NCBI RefSeq assembly: GCF_010667615.1
Contig: NZ_VYSG01000004.1
Coordinates: forward strand, 1 to 64,000
DNA from: Bifidobacterium choloepi
GTDB taxonomy: Bacteria; Actinomycetota; Actinomycetes; Actinomycetales; Bifidobacteriaceae
Length of the DNA: 64,000 bases
Reading direction: 5' to 3'
How positions within the stretch are numbered: the stretch's first letter is position 1; the number at the start of each line of letters is the position of its first letter. The notes below the pieces were generated by a model. It was not told where the DNA came from. It saw only the letters and a program-made list of their open reading frames with translations, and ran no database searches. The position numbers and the translations under genes were made by a program. Shown here one piece after another: positions 52,966 through 60,269 of this stretch.

Positions 52966-55200
52966 CTATTCTTCTGTCCGTGCGGTCACGGGTGACCGTT
53001 GCACGATTCCCGCGCGGTAGCGCACCGCGCTCTCCTCGACGAAATGGCAAGCGACCTGCTGTCGCCATCCGTCGTGGTGTCCAAGCTTTGGCGGCACCGT
53101 GTCGCACAGGCGCCGCTTGTCTTCCGGCAGCGTCAGCCTCAGCGGGCAGCGCGAGGCGAACGGGCAGCCGGGGATCTCCTCGACCGGGCTCGGCAGGTCG
53201 CCCTGCAGCACGATGCGGTGCCGCGAGCGCTCGACCTTCGGATCCGGCACCGGCACGGCGCTAAGCAGCGCCTGCGTGTACGGGTGGAGCGGATGCCGGA
53301 ACACCGTTTCGGTCTCGCCGCTCTCGACGATGTGGCCGAGGTACATGACAGCGACGTGCGTGGAGATGTGGCGGATGACCGACAGGTTGTGGGCGACGAG
53401 CAGGTAGGCGACACCGAGTTTGTTCTGCAGGTCCTCGAGCAGGTTGATGACGCCGGCCTGGATGGAGACGTCGAGCGCCGAGACCGGTTCGTCGAGCAGG
53501 ATGAGCTTCGGGTTGACGGCGAGCGCGCGGGCGATCGCGATGCGCTGGCGCTGGCCGCCGGAGAACTGCGTCGGGAAGCGGTCGACCTGGTCGGGGTTGA
53601 GCTCGACAAGCCGCATGAGCTCGCCGATGCGGTCGTTGATGTCCTCCTTCGACAGGCGGGCGACCTTGAGCGGCTCGGCGAGGATGTCGTAGACGGGCAG
53701 GCGAGGGTCGAGCGAGCTCATCGGATCCTGGAAGACGTACTGGACGAGGCCGTGCAGTTCGCGGCGTTCGGCGCGCGGCATGCCCTTGACGACGGGCGTG
53801 CCGAACAGCTCGACGGTGCCGCCCTCCGGCTGCTTCAGGTCCATGATCTCGAGCAATGTCGTCGACTTGCCGGAGCCGGATTCGCCGACGAGCGCCATCG
53901 TCTCGCCCTCGCGCACCTCGAGGCTGACGTCGTCGACGGCGTGCACGGTGCCGATCCTGCGGCGCAGGAAGCCGCCGCCGGTCAGCGGGAACGTCTTCTT
54001 GAGGTCGTGGACGTCGAGGACGGTGCGGCGTTCGTCGTACGGCACGTCGTCGAGGATGGACGGCACGGCCTTGCCGACGTGGAACACGTCGCGGTACGTG
54101 AGCTTGCGGTCGAGGATGTATTCGGTGCGGTGGCAGGCGGCCCGCTGGCCCGGCCGGCCGGGCACGGCCTCGAGCTCCGGTTCGCTCATGCGGCATTCGT
54201 CAACGGCGAGCGGGCAGCGCGGGCTGAACGGGCAGCCGGCCGGCAGGTCGACGAGGTTTGTCGGCGAGCCGGGGATCGGCACGAGGCGGTCTTCGCGGCC
54301 GGTGTCCGGCCGGGGGCAGGCGCCGAGCAGGCCCATCGTGTACGGCATGACCGGCTCGTAGAAGATGTTGTCGACCGGCGCCGTCTCGACTGGCGCGCCG
54401 GCGTACATGACGATGATGTCGTCGGCGTTGCCGGCGATGACGCCGAGGTCGTGCGTGATGAAGATCAGCGCGGCGCCGGTTTCCTCCTGCGCCTTCTGCA
54501 GGACCTCGAGGACCTGCGCCTGGATTGTCACGTCGAGTGCCGTCGTCGGCTCGTCGGCGATGATGACGTCGGGATTGTTCGCGATCGCCATCGCGATGAC
54601 GACGCGCTGGCGCATGCCGCCGGAGAATTCGTGCGGATACGACTTGAGCCGTTCCTCGGCGTTCGGGATGCCGACGAGCGCGAGCAGCTCGATCGACCGG
54701 CGGCGCACCTCGTCGGCCGTCATCTTCGGGTTGTGGACGACGAGCGCCTCCTTCATCTGCTCGCCAATCGAGAAGACAGGCGTCAGCGCCGACAGCGGAT
54801 CCTGGAACACCATCGCGATGCCGTCGCCGCGGATCCGGCTCATCTCGGCGTCGGTCTTGCTGAGCAGCTCCTCGCCGTGGAACCTGATCGAGCCGGTCAC
54901 GTGGGCGTTCGAGTCGAGCAGTCCCATGATCGACATGCTCGTCACCGACTTGCCCGAGCCGGACTCGCCGACGATGCCGAGCGTCTGCCCGCGCCTGAGG
55001 TCGAAGCTCACGCCGCGCACCGCGTGGACGGTGCCGGCTTCGGACGCGAAGTTCACCCTGAGGTCGCGCACCTGCAGCACGGTCTCGCCGTCGGCGGCGT
55101 CGCGGTCGACCGGGTTGCCGGACTGGCCGTCGGTCGCATGAATCGTTCGAAACCTTGGCGACGATTCGCCCGAATCTTTTCCTGTCTTCCTGAACATCAT
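52966..55200 (-). CDS. Fused OppD-OppF ABC transporter ATPase
   Basis: One 744-residue chain carries two complete ABC domains. The first has Walker A GESGSGKSV (78-86), signature FSGGMRQRV and Walker B VIIADEPTTALD. The second (from about residue 390) has GESGSGKST, FSGGQRQRI and LILLDEPVSALD. Each ends with the oligopeptide C-terminal motif containing cysteines (CPFSPRCPL, CPFASRCPL), a probable iron-sulfur or metal site. It powers peptide uptake with the two permeases. AGGAGACG precedes tandem ATG codons. Fusion of D and F is common in actinobacteria. Confidence 0.95.
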   Translation of the reverse strand: MMFRKTGKDSGESSPRFRTIHATDGQSGNPVDRDAADGETVLQVRDLRVNFASEAGTVHAVRGVSFDLRRGQTLGIVGESGSGKSVTSMSIMGLLDSNAHVTGSIRFHGEELLSKTDAEMSRIRGDGIAMVFQDPLSALTPVFSIGEQMKEALVVHNPKMTADEVRRRSIELLALVGIPNAEERLKSYPHEFSGGMRQRVVIAMAIANNPDVIIADEPTTALDVTIQAQVLEVLQKAQEETGAALIFITHDLGVIAGNADDIIVMYAGAPVETAPVDNIFYEPVMPYTMGLLGACPRPDTGREDRLVPIPGSPTNLVDLPAGCPFSPRCPLAVDECRMSEPELEAVPGRPGQRAACHRTEYILDRKLTYRDVFHVGKAVPSILDDVPYDERRTVLDVHDLKKTFPLTGGGFLRRRIGTVHAVDDVSLEVREGETMALVGESGSGKSTTLLEIMDLKQPEGGTVELFGTPVVKGMPRAERRELHGLVQYVFQDPMSSLDPRLPVYDILAEPLKVARLSKEDINDRIGELMRLVELNPDQVDRFPTQFSGGQRQRIAIARALAVNPKLILLDEPVSALDVSIQAGVINLLEDLQNKLGVAYLLVAHNLSVIRHISTHVAVMYLGHIVESGETETVFRHPLHPYTQALLSAVPVPDPKVERSRHRIVLQGDLPSPVEEIPGCPFASRCPLRLTLPEDKRRLCDTVPPKLGHHDGWRQQVACHFVEESAVRYRAGIVQRSPVTARTEE

Positions 55201-55216
55201 GACGTCTCCTGTCGCT

Positions 55217-56149
55217 TCACTCGGCCTTGCCGGCGGACTTCGAATACGGGTCGATGGCGTCGCGCAGGCCGTCGCCGATGAGCTGCATGCTGAACGTCAG
55301 CGCGATCAGCACGAGCGACGGGAAGATGATGACCCACGGCGCCGTGACGATAACCGACTGGCCCTCGTTGAGCAACGTGCCGAGCGACGTGTCCGGCGCC
55401 TTGATGCCGAGGCCGAGGAAGCTCAGTGACGTTTCCGAGCTGATCGCCGAGACGACGCCGAGCACCGTGTTGATGATCAGTACCGAGCCGAGATTCGGGA
55501 TGAGGTGGCGCACGATGATCCGCAGCGAGCCGACGCCCATGAACTTCGCCGCCCGGACGTAGTCGAGCTCGCGCAGGCTCATCGTCAGCGTGCGCAGCGT
55601 GCGGGCGTAGCCGATCCAGCCGAACGCCGTCAGGCCAAGCGTGAGCCACAGCCAGCCGGCCGTGCCGGACGCCGAACGCACGATCATCGCGATGAGCAGG
55701 AACGACGGGACGACGAGCAGCATGTCGAGCAGCCACATGCCGACCTTCTCGAACCAGCCCTCGAAGAACGCGATCGCCGTGCCGACAAGCGCGGCGATGA
55801 CGGTCGTCGCCAGCGAGCTCAGGATGCCGATCGACATCGAGCGGCCCAGGCCCCTGACGACCATCGCGTACAGGTCGGAGCCGCCGGACGTCGTGCCCAT
55901 CAGGTGGTCGCCGTCGGGCGGCGTGCCGAGCGACAGGAAGTCGAGCTCCTCGTAGGTCCAGTGCGTCAGGTACTTGCCGAAGATCGCGAAGAACGCAAGC
56001 ACGATCAGCAGCACGAGTCCGACGACGGCCGATGGCCGGCGCATGAACCGGCGCACGTACAGTGTCATGCGCCCGGTGCGCTTGAGCTTGGGTTCCAGCC
56101 GGCCGTCCTCGGTTTCGACGGCCGGATCGTTATTCATGTCCGCATACAT
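55217..56149 (-). CDS. oppC: Oligopeptide ABC transporter permease (OppC)
   Basis: The 310-residue permease has an N-terminal helix (AVVGLVLLIVLAFFAIFG), the GTTSGGSDLYAMVVRG loop, five further helices and the EAA coupling segment ELDYVRAAKFMGVGSLRIIVRH. SLSFLGLGIKAPDTSLGTLLNEG follows, as in OppC/DppC. The ATG at 56149 has no visible Shine-Dalgarno, and an ATG four codons downstream is possible. The 163-bp gap to oppB holds a 29-bp perfect hairpin and three short direct repeats. Confidence 0.94.
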   Translation of the reverse strand: MYADMNNDPAVETEDGRLEPKLKRTGRMTLYVRRFMRRPSAVVGLVLLIVLAFFAIFGKYLTHWTYEELDFLSLGTPPDGDHLMGTTSGGSDLYAMVVRGLGRSMSIGILSSLATTVIAALVGTAIAFFEGWFEKVGMWLLDMLLVVPSFLLIAMIVRSASGTAGWLWLTLGLTAFGWIGYARTLRTLTMSLRELDYVRAAKFMGVGSLRIIVRHLIPNLGSVLIINTVLGVVSAISSETSLSFLGLGIKAPDTSLGTLLNEGQSVIVTAPWVIIFPSLVLIALTFSMQLIGDGLRDAIDPYSKSAGKAE

Positions 56150-56201
56150 GGTGGTGGGTTTTGCTTTCGTTGCTGAAGTGTTGGTGTTGGTGGTCGGTAA
56201 G

Positions 56202-56245
56202 TCTTGAAGTCCTGAGGTCTTGAAGTTCCGGAGTCTTGAAATGGC
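56202..56245 (-). repeat. Three short direct repeats between oppB and oppC
   Basis: GTCTTGAA occurs three times at 16-17-bp spacing on the plus strand (within GTCTTGAAGTCC, GTCTTGAAGTTCC and GTCTTGAAATGG). They lie in the oppC leader between the large hairpin and the start codon, so they could be protein or RNA binding sites. Confidence 0.7.
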
Positions 56246-56252
56246 GTCCGGG

Positions 56253-56313
56253 GCTCTCTTTTCGTGTCACCAGCCCGAGCTCGCAGCTCGGGCTGGTGAC
56301 ACGAAAAGAGAGC
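56253..56313 (-). terminator. 29-bp perfect hairpin inside the opp operon
   Basis: Positions 56253-56281 and 56285-56313 are perfect inverted complements around a CGC loop. The core is CAGCCCGAGCT/AGCTCGGGCTG, of the same family as the hairpins at gene ends. One arm touches the oppB stop codon. No U-tract follows on the minus strand. It may attenuate transcription or protect the oppB 3' end. Confidence 0.8.
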
Positions 56314-57296
56314 TACCCGAGACGGATGCGCGGGTCGAGCCACGCCGAGGCGATGTCGGCGAGCAGCGCGCCGCCGAGCGTGCAGGCGCCGCCGAACGCG
56401 GCGATGCAGACGGCGCCGTTGATGTCGTTGTTGTTGATCGTCGTCACGAAGTAGCGGCCGAGGCCGTTGATCGCGAAGACCGTCTCGGTGATGACGGCGC
56501 CGGTGAAGACGCCGGCGATCGAGAACGCGACGTTGACGCAGGTCGGGATCAGCGACGTGCGCAGCGCGTGCTTGCGGATGGCCTGGTTGAGCGTCAGGCC
56601 CTTGGCGCGGGCCGTGCGCACGTAGTCGGCGTTCATCGTGTCCAGCAGGTACGTGCGCTGGGTCAGGTGATAGCCGACGACGCCGGGAATCGTCAGCACG
56701 ATCGTCGGCAGGATGATGTGCTGCAGGAAGTCGACGACGTAGCCCCAGGGATTCGAGCCGCCGTACGAATGCAGGCCGGTGACGTAGAACAGGCGCGTGC
56801 CGGTGGCGTTGTTGAGCCAGATGGCGCCGAACACGACGAACAGGCCGAGGACGGCGGTCGGCACGACGAGGAAGAACGTCGCGATGGCGTTGAGCGTGCG
56901 GTCCTGCCACTTGTACTGGCGGATGGCCGTGTAGACGCCGATCGCGACGCCGATGACGATCGACAGGATGGTGCCGATCGTGACGAGCTGCACCGACGCC
57001 GAGATGCGCGTGGCGACGGCCGAGCCGACCGGCGACTGGTCGGGCGCCAGCCCCCAGTCCCACTTCGTGACGACGCCCTTGAGCCAGCGCAGGTAGCGCA
57101 GGATGACCGGCGTCTGGTCGTTGATGTTGGCGTTGTCGAGCGAACGGTTGATCGACGCCTCCGGCGGCGCGGGATGCCTTGACATGTAGTTCGAACGCGG
57201 ATTCATGAACGCGCTCGCCAGGAAATACGTCATCGACACGGCCACGAACAGCATGACGACGTAGTTCGCGAGCCGTTTGAGGATATACTTGATCAT
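56313..57296 (-). CDS. oppB: Oligopeptide ABC transporter permease (OppB)
   Basis: The 327-residue protein starts MIKYILKRLANYVVMLFVAV, the usual OppB/DppB opening. It has six helices, a long extracellular loop after helix 1 (about 30-95) and the EAA-type segment NADYVRTARAKGLTLNQAIRKHALR. VFAINGLGRYFVTTI follows near the end. AAGGCGA precedes the ATG at 57296; an upstream extension is rejected. It is the first gene of the oppB-C-DF-A operon, preceded by an AT-rich promoter region. Confidence 0.94.
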   Translation of the reverse strand: MIKYILKRLANYVVMLFVAVSMTYFLASAFMNPRSNYMSRHPAPPEASINRSLDNANINDQTPVILRYLRWLKGVVTKWDWGLAPDQSPVGSAVATRISASVQLVTIGTILSIVIGVAIGVYTAIRQYKWQDRTLNAIATFFLVVPTAVLGLFVVFGAIWLNNATGTRLFYVTGLHSYGGSNPWGYVVDFLQHIILPTIVLTIPGVVGYHLTQRTYLLDTMNADYVRTARAKGLTLNQAIRKHALRTSLIPTCVNVAFSIAGVFTGAVITETVFAINGLGRYFVTTINNNDINGAVCIAAFGGACTLGGALLADIASAWLDPRIRLG

Positions 57297-57429
57297 TCGC
57301 CTTGCAGCCCCACTTCTCCCCTTATTCCCCCTGTCGCTCCGGGGGTCTCTCAACTCCCCCGGCGACCGGCCCGACCGTCATGCACTCCGTGGAGAGGAAG
57401 AGGCGCATCGTCGGAACTTGATTGACCTT

Positions 57430-57605
57430 GATATTCCGACGAAAAAGCGAATTCAATTTTTGTTCGAATAGTAAGATAATTTTGTTATAAAATATTTTTA
57501 TAACTTGTTAAATTAGACAGAATCTTTTCAAAATTCTATGCATCATTTTTCACAAATTAATTAGGCATTTGTGCATAAAAATCAAAAGTGCATGAAAATA
57601 AAAAC
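57430..57605 (-). promoter_or_regulatory. AT-rich promoter/operator region of the opp operon
   Basis: About 170 bp of very AT-rich DNA contrasts with its surroundings. An inverted repeat GTTATAAAA-N3-TTTTATAAC spans 57484-57504 and overlaps a TATAAA-type -10 sequence on the minus strand. It is a good operator candidate for a peptide- or nitrogen-responsive repressor. Poly-A/T tracts suggest a bent or UP-type promoter. Confidence 0.5.
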
Positions 57606-57640
57606 ATGTCGCCATTCCGGAATCGGATCCCGGAATGGCG
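57596..57640 (-). terminator. Rho-independent terminator for pepC
   Basis: On the minus strand CGCCATTCCGG (57630-57640 complement) pairs with CCGGAATGGCG and is followed by ACATGTTTTTATTTT. It lies 150 bp past the pepC stop codon. Confidence 0.75.
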
Positions 57641-57659
57641 GCATGCGGAAATGCGGCCC

Positions 57660-57790
57660 CGTGCGGAAACTTGATTCCCGCCAGGGGAGGTCCCGCCGGC
57701 AGTAGTTCCCACTGGCAGGAGTCCTCTCGGCACGAGCCCGCCGGCGAAAGCCCACGGGCAGGAACCCGCGGGCGGGAGCCCGCCGGCGGC
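57660..57790. repeat. Degenerate 14-17-bp tandem repeats after pepC
   Basis: About eight consecutive imperfect units resemble CCCGCCGGCAGGAG (for example CCCGCCGGCAGTAG, CCCACTGGCAGGAG, CCCGCGGGCGGGAG). They fill the space between the pepC stop codon and its terminator, and each unit contains a small CCGGCGG-type palindrome. Confidence 0.6.
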
Positions 57791-57791
57791 C

Positions 57792-59324
57792 TCAGTCGCT
57801 CATGCCGCAGGCCAGCGAGAGCGGAGCCCAGGGCTCGATCTCCACGGCCGGCTCGGCCAGCGCCGCCAGCGCCTTGTCGTCGAGGTAGTCCTTCTTGATG
57901 ATGATCTCGTTGACGAACGAGTCGAACCAGTCGGCGGAGGCGACGTAGAAGCCCTTCTCGCCGTTGTCCTCGCCCCAGCTGTTCTCGATCTTCCAGCGCA
58001 ACGGCTCGCCGTCGTCGCCAACCTCGACGCCGGTGATCGCCATCGCGTGGTTGCTCGGCGACTCGAAGTACTCGAGCGAATCGGCCTTGTCGAGCGCGAA
58101 GTCGGTGCCATACAGCTGGTCGACGCGCACGACGTCCTGGCTGAAGTAGCCTTCCTTGCGCAGCGCGAACTGGTGGCAGTCGCAGCAGAAGTACACCGGA
58201 TGGCCGGCCTTGAGCTGGTCGACGGCGGCCTTGCGGAACACGTCGAGCGGCAGGTTGAGGAACGTGATGTCCTCGGCGTCGGCGATCGAGCGGCTGTACT
58301 TGATCGCGTAGCGCTTGTAGTACGGCGTCGATTCCATCGGGCAGTTGCACAGCTGCACGAAGTCGTGGATGTCGCACGGCACGTACTTCTTGACGAATTC
58401 CCGCGGCGCGATGCCGTGCTCGACGAGCTGCTTGCGCTCGTCGGTGCCGTTCTTCGGCGTGCCGAGCGCATCGGCCTCGTCGGCGGCCGCCTTCGCGTTG
58501 GCATCGGCACCGTCGGCAGTCGCGTCGGCGGCAGCGCTGGAGTTCGCGCCCGTCCTGGCGGACGAATCGTTCTTCTTGTCGTCGTCCGATCCGTCCTTCA
58601 CGCGCAGCAGCACGTCGAACTTCTCCGGCGGAATGCCGAGATTGATCGCGACCATGCGCTGCACGACGGTCATGTCGTCGTCCTTCATGCCGCGCAGCAC
58701 GTCGACGTCGGCGCCGGCGGCGCGCGCCTTGCGCAGCTCGGCCGCGAAGATGTGCAGCTTGCGGCCCAGGTACTGCTTGAACGCGCCCGAATCCATCGAG
58801 TTTGCGCACTCCGGGAACGCGTCCTTCGGCATCAGGCCGTACTTCGCAACGAGGTCGGCGAACAGCTGCCACCAGCCGCCGTCGGCGCCCGGCTCCTCGT
58901 TGATCGTCTGGAAGACGCGGCTGTCGGACGGTTCGTCGATCGTCTCGATGACATACTCGAGATACATGTTCGCCTTCTCGAGCGTCACCCAGTAGTACAG
59001 GTACGTTTCCGAGAACTCGAAGTTGTCGAGATTCCAGGCGTGCATGAGTTCGTAGCTGAGCATGTTCAGGCCGGCGAACATCCAGCAGCGGCCGGACTGC
59101 CGCTGGTTGGTGATCGACGCCATCTTCAGCTCGGTGTTGAACGTGCGCGGCAGCGCCCGCTCGCCGGCGAAGCTCGTCGCCGCCTTCAGGCTGCCGTTCG
59201 TCGTCGACGCGTTCGCCGCGACGACGTTCGCCCTGTCGTTGCCGAACTCGCCGCCGAGCTCCCTCATCCTCGCGACGTCCAGCGCCCCGGCCTTCCGGTC
59301 CGCCGGCTTCGTTTCTTCCGCCAT
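57792..59324 (-). CDS. pepC: Aminopeptidase C (peptidase C1B, bleomycin hydrolase type)
   Basis: The 510-residue cytoplasmic cysteine peptidase removes N-terminal amino acids from peptides. The nucleophile is in NQRQSGRCWMFAGLN (Cys80), the catalytic His in SPSNHAMAITG (His426) and the Asn in IENSWGE (Asn448). Family members are about 440-450 residues; the surplus is an Ala/Asp-rich insertion (about 243-295, SDDDKKNDSSARTGANSS and following). AAAGGGG precedes the ATG at 59324. The adjacent opp operon makes a peptide uptake and digestion pair. Confidence 0.94.
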   Translation of the reverse strand: MAEETKPADRKAGALDVARMRELGGEFGNDRANVVAANASTTNGSLKAATSFAGERALPRTFNTELKMASITNQRQSGRCWMFAGLNMLSYELMHAWNLDNFEFSETYLYYWVTLEKANMYLEYVIETIDEPSDSRVFQTINEEPGADGGWWQLFADLVAKYGLMPKDAFPECANSMDSGAFKQYLGRKLHIFAAELRKARAAGADVDVLRGMKDDDMTVVQRMVAINLGIPPEKFDVLLRVKDGSDDDKKNDSSARTGANSSAAADATADGADANAKAAADEADALGTPKNGTDERKQLVEHGIAPREFVKKYVPCDIHDFVQLCNCPMESTPYYKRYAIKYSRSIADAEDITFLNLPLDVFRKAAVDQLKAGHPVYFCCDCHQFALRKEGYFSQDVVRVDQLYGTDFALDKADSLEYFESPSNHAMAITGVEVGDDGEPLRWKIENSWGEDNGEKGFYVASADWFDSFVNEIIIKKDYLDDKALAALAEPAVEIEPWAPLSLACGMSD

Positions 59325-59435
59325 CCGAAACCCCTTTCGCTCCGTCAATTTTTCGCGGTGTTCATACGATTCACACACTACACCGCGCCCGGATGGCGCT
59401 CCCCCTGCCGTCCTATCTCCAATCGCCCCCGCCAA

Positions 59436-59693
59436 CTGGAAGGAAAGTCACGGCCACGACCCCTCGGGCGGCACCTCGCTTCCAGCTCACGCACGAAACT
59501 GGAAGAAAAGTCACGACCACGGCCCCTCGGACAGCACCTTGCTTCCAGCTCGCGCACGGAACTGGAAGAAAAGTCACGGCCACGGCCCCTCGGGCAGCAC
59601 CTCGCTTCCAGTTCATGCACGGAACTGGAAGGAAGATACTGTCCGGCAGTCGTCGGGCGGCACCTTTCTTCCAGTTCCGTGCATGAACTGGAA
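59436..59693. repeat. 63-bp-period hairpin array 2 (four full units plus a half unit)
   Basis: TTCCAG-N13-CTGGAA units start at 59480, 59543, 59606 and 59669, exactly 63 bp apart, with a lone right half (AACTGGAAGG) at 59434-59443. Three 38-nt spacers are nearly identical (GTCACGGCCACGGCCCCTCG core). The fourth instead carries ATACTGTCCGGCAGTC, resembling array 1. The last hairpin (59669-59693) is the exact reverse complement of the one before (59606-59630). No known element is recognised. Confidence 0.92.
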
Positions 59694-59738
59694 CCGACGA
59701 ACCACGGGGACGCGGGTGCAGCCAAATTGTCATGGGGA

Positions 59739-59798
59739 GCCACCGGAGAAGCCACCGGAAAAGTCGCCGGAGAAGCCACCGGAAAAACCTCCGGAAGG
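59739..59798 (+). repeat. Five 12-bp tandem repeats
   Basis: Units GCCACCGGAGAA, GCCACCGGAAAA, GTCGCCGGAGAA, GCCACCGGAAAA and ACCTCCGGAAGG follow head to tail, 45 bp after array 2. The repeat is purine-biased on the plus strand. No gene is supported here. Confidence 0.75.
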
Positions 59799-59820
59799 AG
59801 AAGCCGCCGAAGAAAGAGAA

Positions 59821-59845
59821 AGCCGGCGGTAAGAGGCCGCCGGCT
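59821..59845 (-). terminator. Hairpin with U-rich tail on the minus strand
   Basis: AGCCGGCGG pairs with CCGCCGGCT around a 7-nt loop. On the minus strand TTTCTCTTTC follows, like a terminator. On the plus strand a purine run (GAGAGAGAAGAGAG) leads to the small ORF at 59877. No minus-strand gene is known immediately upstream. Confidence 0.4.
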
Positions 59846-59876
59846 GAGAGAGAGAAGAGAGAAGAAGGGTTCAATT

Positions 59877-60005
59877 ATGGGGTTCCGAAGGGGAACCTCG
59901 CCAGCCGTCCTTGAACTGCTGACATGTATTATGAAACTTCTTGACCCTGAAAAAGACGATACTCCTGTCTTAAAAAGCGCTGTTGAAGTTGTAAAGATTG
60001 CGTGA
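59877..60005 (+). CDS. Candidate 42-residue small protein
   Basis: AAGAAGGG lies 8 nt ahead of the ATG. The product begins MGFRRGTSPAVLELLTCIMK, continues LLDPEKDDTPVLKS and ends AVEVVKIA: a basic start, an amphipathic helix, a charged turn and a second short helix. Codon use is less GC-rich than in neighbours. Without homologue data it could be chance; tandem repeats and a hairpin immediately upstream are odd for a normal gene. It is the only coding candidate in the 59325-60269 gap. Confidence 0.35.
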   Translation: MGFRRGTSPAVLELLTCIMKLLDPEKDDTPVLKSAVEVVKIA

Positions 60006-60199
60006 TGACGGATTTTTTGGCGGTTTTTAGGAAAGAATTCGGCGCCGGAACCGTTGAAATTCAGCCATTTTCGCCGCAGTTTCTCTCTTTCGAACGATTC
60101 CCCCGTCCACACCCCCGCGAAATTTTTCATCCGCTACTTGTTATTCTTTGGGCGAAAACCCGCCAAAAAACGGGCAATAAAAACGCCTTCCCATGACAT

Positions 60200-60230
60200 C
60201 GCAAACCCGGGCTGGCAGCCCGGGTTTGCG
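60200..60230. terminator. Terminator-type hairpin after metG
   Basis: CGCAAACCCGGGCT pairs perfectly with AGCCCGGGTTTGCG around GGC, flanked by direct ACATC/GACATC. It is 40 bp past the metG stop codon and belongs to the same hairpin family as 14542 and 43353. Confidence 0.75.
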
Positions 60231-60269
60231 ACATCGGAAAGCGGGAACCTGGCCGGTCTCGCCGCGGCC

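Noticed and set aside
57430-57605. Replication origin (AT-rich with IR)
   Set aside because: There are no DnaA boxes in this stretch and no dnaA, dnaN or gyr genes nearby; its place before oppB fits a promoter.
59378-60130. 250-residue minus-strand ORF with a 21-residue repeat (ELEARCCPRGRGRD type) across array 2
   Set aside because: A 63-bp period keeps all frames open, so an apparent repeat protein is expected on both strands. There is no ribosome-binding site, and the DNA palindrome explains the conservation better.
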